Assembly (NCBI RefSeq): GCF_019793435.1
Contig: NZ_JAILYH010000008.1
Location: forward strand, 264,857-328,856
Source: Rhizobium redzepovicii
Lineage (GTDB): Bacteria; Pseudomonadota; Alphaproteobacteria; Rhizobiales; Rhizobiaceae
Length of the DNA stretch: 64,000 bases
Direction: 5' to 3'
A program made the position numbers and the translations under genes. The notes below the pieces were generated by a model. That model ran no database searches and was not told the origin of the DNA. It worked only from the letters and a program-made list of their open reading frames with translations. This document shows, in pieces, positions 61,399-64,000 of this stretch. Numbering within the stretch: the first letter of the stretch is position 1; every line of letters begins with the position of its first letter.

Positions 61399-62880
61399 CT
61401 ACACTGCGAGCTTGCCGTCGAGATAGAGCTGCAGCGTCTCCCGCGTGCCCTTTTCCCACAGAGTTTTGAGAGCATGGGCGAAACGCTTGCGGAAAAGTTC
61501 GGATTTCGCCACCGCGCCGAAAATATCGTCGAAGGCGAGGAAAGCCGACGGATCGTCTTTTGCCTTCAGCGCCGCCGCATGCAGGCGCTCGGCGCTGGCG
61601 TCGTTGAAGACGATATCCTTGCCGCTGTCGCTCTTGCCGGCGAAATAGCGGCACCAGAGCGCCGAGACCAGTGCCAGCCCGACGACATCCCGGCCCTGGT
61701 TGAGATTGTCGAGCGTCGATGGCAGGATGAATTTCGGCTGGCGGTTGGAGCCGTCCTGGGCCAACCGCGGAATGGTGTCGGCAATCTTCGGATTGAGCAG
61801 CCGATGTTCGATCAGCGCGAAATAATCCGTGAGCGACGTGTTCGGCACCGGCGGCACGATCGGGATGATCTCGTCTTTCTCGAGCTTGGCGAGGAAGGCG
61901 CGAATCAAAGGATCTTCCATGGAATCATGAACGAAATGAATGTCCATCAGCGCCGCCGGATAGGCGATCGCCGCATGCCCGCCGTTGAGGATGCGGATCT
62001 TCATATGCTCATAGGGCGTGACATCGGGAACGAAGGTCACGCCGACCTTTTCCAGCGCCGGCCGGCCGGCGGTGAACTTGTCCTCGAGCACCCATTGCTT
62101 GAATTCCTCGCAATAGACTGGCCAATTGTCCTCGATCTCGAAATTGTCCTTGAGGAAATCGATCTCCCGCTGGCCGGTTGCCGGCGTGATGCGGTCGACC
62201 ATCGCATTCGGAAAGGCGACATTCGCCCGGATCCACTCGGCAAAGCCGGGATCCGACAATGCCGCCGTGCCGACCACGGCATTGGCGGTGACGATGCCGT
62301 TGTGGGGAATGTTGTCGCAGGACATGACGGTGAAAGGACCGATACCCCTAGCCTTGCGCACCTTCAGGCCGGCGACGATCAGGCCGAACACCGTCTTCGG
62401 CGCGTCGGGGCTGTTTCCGTCAGCGGCGATTGCCGGATGGGCCGGATTGAATGTGCCCGATGCATCGATGAAATAACCGCCCTCGGTGATCGTCATCGAA
62501 ACGATGCGGATATCGGGATCGGCGAGCTTGGCGATGATCGCGGCGGGATCGCCGACCGGCAGGATGTCGATCATCGGCGCGGTGACGCGCGCCGCCGTCT
62601 TGTTGTTGTCCTGCTCGACCACCGTCGTCAGAAAATCCTGGGCTGCAAGCTTTTCGCGCATGGACGCATCCGACGGCAGCACACCGGCGCCGACGATCGC
62701 CCAGTCGTGATCCGCGTTTGAGTTGAAGAGGTCGTCAAGATAGACCGCCTGATGGGCGCGATGGAAATTGCCGACGCCGAAGTGCACGATGCCGGCTTTC
62801 AGCGACGCCCTGTCATATCCAGGGACGGCGGCGGTGCGCGCCGCGTCGGAAAGCGTTGCCAGCGATAGTTTGCACGTCAT
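61399..62880 (-). CDS. mtlK: Mannitol 2-dehydrogenase
   Basis: The 493-residue long-chain polyol dehydrogenase oxidises D-mannitol to D-fructose, and often D-arabinitol to xylulose, with NAD. The cofactor fold is IVHFGVGNFHRAHQAVYLDDL and the catalytic motif is Lys294-x4-Asn299-x2-His302 (KIRILNGGHAAI), one residue from the numbering in Pseudomonas fluorescens mannitol dehydrogenase. It follows the SmoK ATPase gene by 83 bases. In Sinorhizobium a sorbitol dehydrogenase (smoS) sits between them; it is absent here. Confidence 0.95.
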   Translation of the reverse strand: MTCKLSLATLSDAARTAAVPGYDRASLKAGIVHFGVGNFHRAHQAVYLDDLFNSNADHDWAIVGAGVLPSDASMREKLAAQDFLTTVVEQDNNKTAARVTAPMIDILPVGDPAAIIAKLADPDIRIVSMTITEGGYFIDASGTFNPAHPAIAADGNSPDAPKTVFGLIVAGLKVRKARGIGPFTVMSCDNIPHNGIVTANAVVGTAALSDPGFAEWIRANVAFPNAMVDRITPATGQREIDFLKDNFEIEDNWPVYCEEFKQWVLEDKFTAGRPALEKVGVTFVPDVTPYEHMKIRILNGGHAAIAYPAALMDIHFVHDSMEDPLIRAFLAKLEKDEIIPIVPPVPNTSLTDYFALIEHRLLNPKIADTIPRLAQDGSNRQPKFILPSTLDNLNQGRDVVGLALVSALWCRYFAGKSDSGKDIVFNDASAERLHAAALKAKDDPSAFLAFDDIFGAVAKSELFRKRFAHALKTLWEKGTRETLQLYLDGKLAV

Positions 62881-62963
62881 GTTTCAGTCCTCTTGAAGGT
62901 CTTGCCGAAACGGCCGGGCGCCATCGCCCGGCTCGCATGCCTGCCCCCAGCCGGCGGCCTGCC

Positions 62964-63962
<999 letters not shown>

Positions 63963-63979
63963 GTTTGTCTCCCTTTATC

Positions 63980-64000
63980 TTATTTCACAGCGCCGAAGGT
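63980..64000 (-). CDS. C-terminal end of an ABC permease (SmoG-like), cut by the window edge
   Basis: The last seven codons on the reverse strand read TFGAVK-stop, ending 17 bases before the ATPase start. A GAVK(G) end is typical of MalG-type sugar permeases, and the position matches smoG in related clusters. Only these residues are visible, so the call leans on context. Confidence 0.45.
   Translation of the reverse strand, partial: TFGAVK

Overview
The window looks like about 64 kb of chromosome from a fast-growing Rhizobium of the R. etli / R. leguminosarum type (Alphaproteobacteria, Rhizobiales). This rests on high GC, strong GGAG-type ribosome binding sites, GC-rich intergenic mosaic repeats typical of rhizobia, and gene order I recall from Sinorhizobium and Rhizobium chromosomes (smoK-mtlK-HAD-ribulokinase, a lacI-xylB-xylA run, odc). 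I see no rRNA, tRNA, CRISPR array, phage or insertion sequence. This is ordinary chromosomal backbone with dense regulation and carbohydrate uptake, not an island.

Layout. 1-4.2 kb: a truncated diguanylate cyclase, a serine hydrolase, a GNAT enzyme and an ornithine/lysine decarboxylase with a long structured-looking leader. 4.8-9.2 kb: a LysR regulator, a DUF1007/NicO nickel-cobalt efflux pair, GNAT and DUF533 proteins. 9.3-17.5 kb: KDPG aldolase, a CYTH-CHAD polyphosphate pair, a VOC protein behind a SoxR-type promoter, TrhO, a GGDEF/EAL protein, a GH1 beta-glucosidase and DoxX. 17.6-29.3 kb: a sugar block with a CUT2 ABC transporter, a TIM-barrel isomerase, an Idh/MocA dehydrogenase, a divergent LacI repressor with paired operators, and lacI-xylB-xylA. 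29.5-34.2 kb: EmrAB-type multidrug efflux with a TetR repressor and an AraC/GyrI-like regulator. 34.3-38.4 kb: TerC with a leader that can pair over its ribosome binding site, gltX and lysS. 39.4-46.1 kb: LysR plus a five-gene putrescine/GABA-aldehyde operon ordered like E. coli ydcSTUVW. 46.2-52.3 kb: a second TerC, a DUF1328 stress protein, and an ECF sigma/anti-sigma pair divergent from a Tat-exported metallo-beta-lactamase-fold protein, a TPR protein and DoxX. 52.4-58 kb: transaldolase, SorC regulator, Ada-like methyltransferase, DUF2244, endonuclease III and a CysZ-like protein. 58.2-64 kb: RpiR regulator and a polyol block (ribulokinase, HAD phosphatase, mannitol 2-dehydrogenase, SmoK ATPase).

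The genes mainly import and break down pentoses, polyols and polyamines, each set with its own local regulator. The most distinctive observations are: (i) two matching GGAATAA-N14-CG(A/G)TCTAG promoters, one facing each arm of the ECF sigma divergon; (ii) a family of about seven intergenic repeats with an invariant loop and covarying stem, several supplying stop codons or protein tails; (iii) a textbook SoxR-box promoter on the VOC gene; (iv) candidate RNA leaders on terC and odc. Start codons were chosen from Shine-Dalgarno matches and family lengths. Functions are family-level inferences from the translated sequence; no database search was run.
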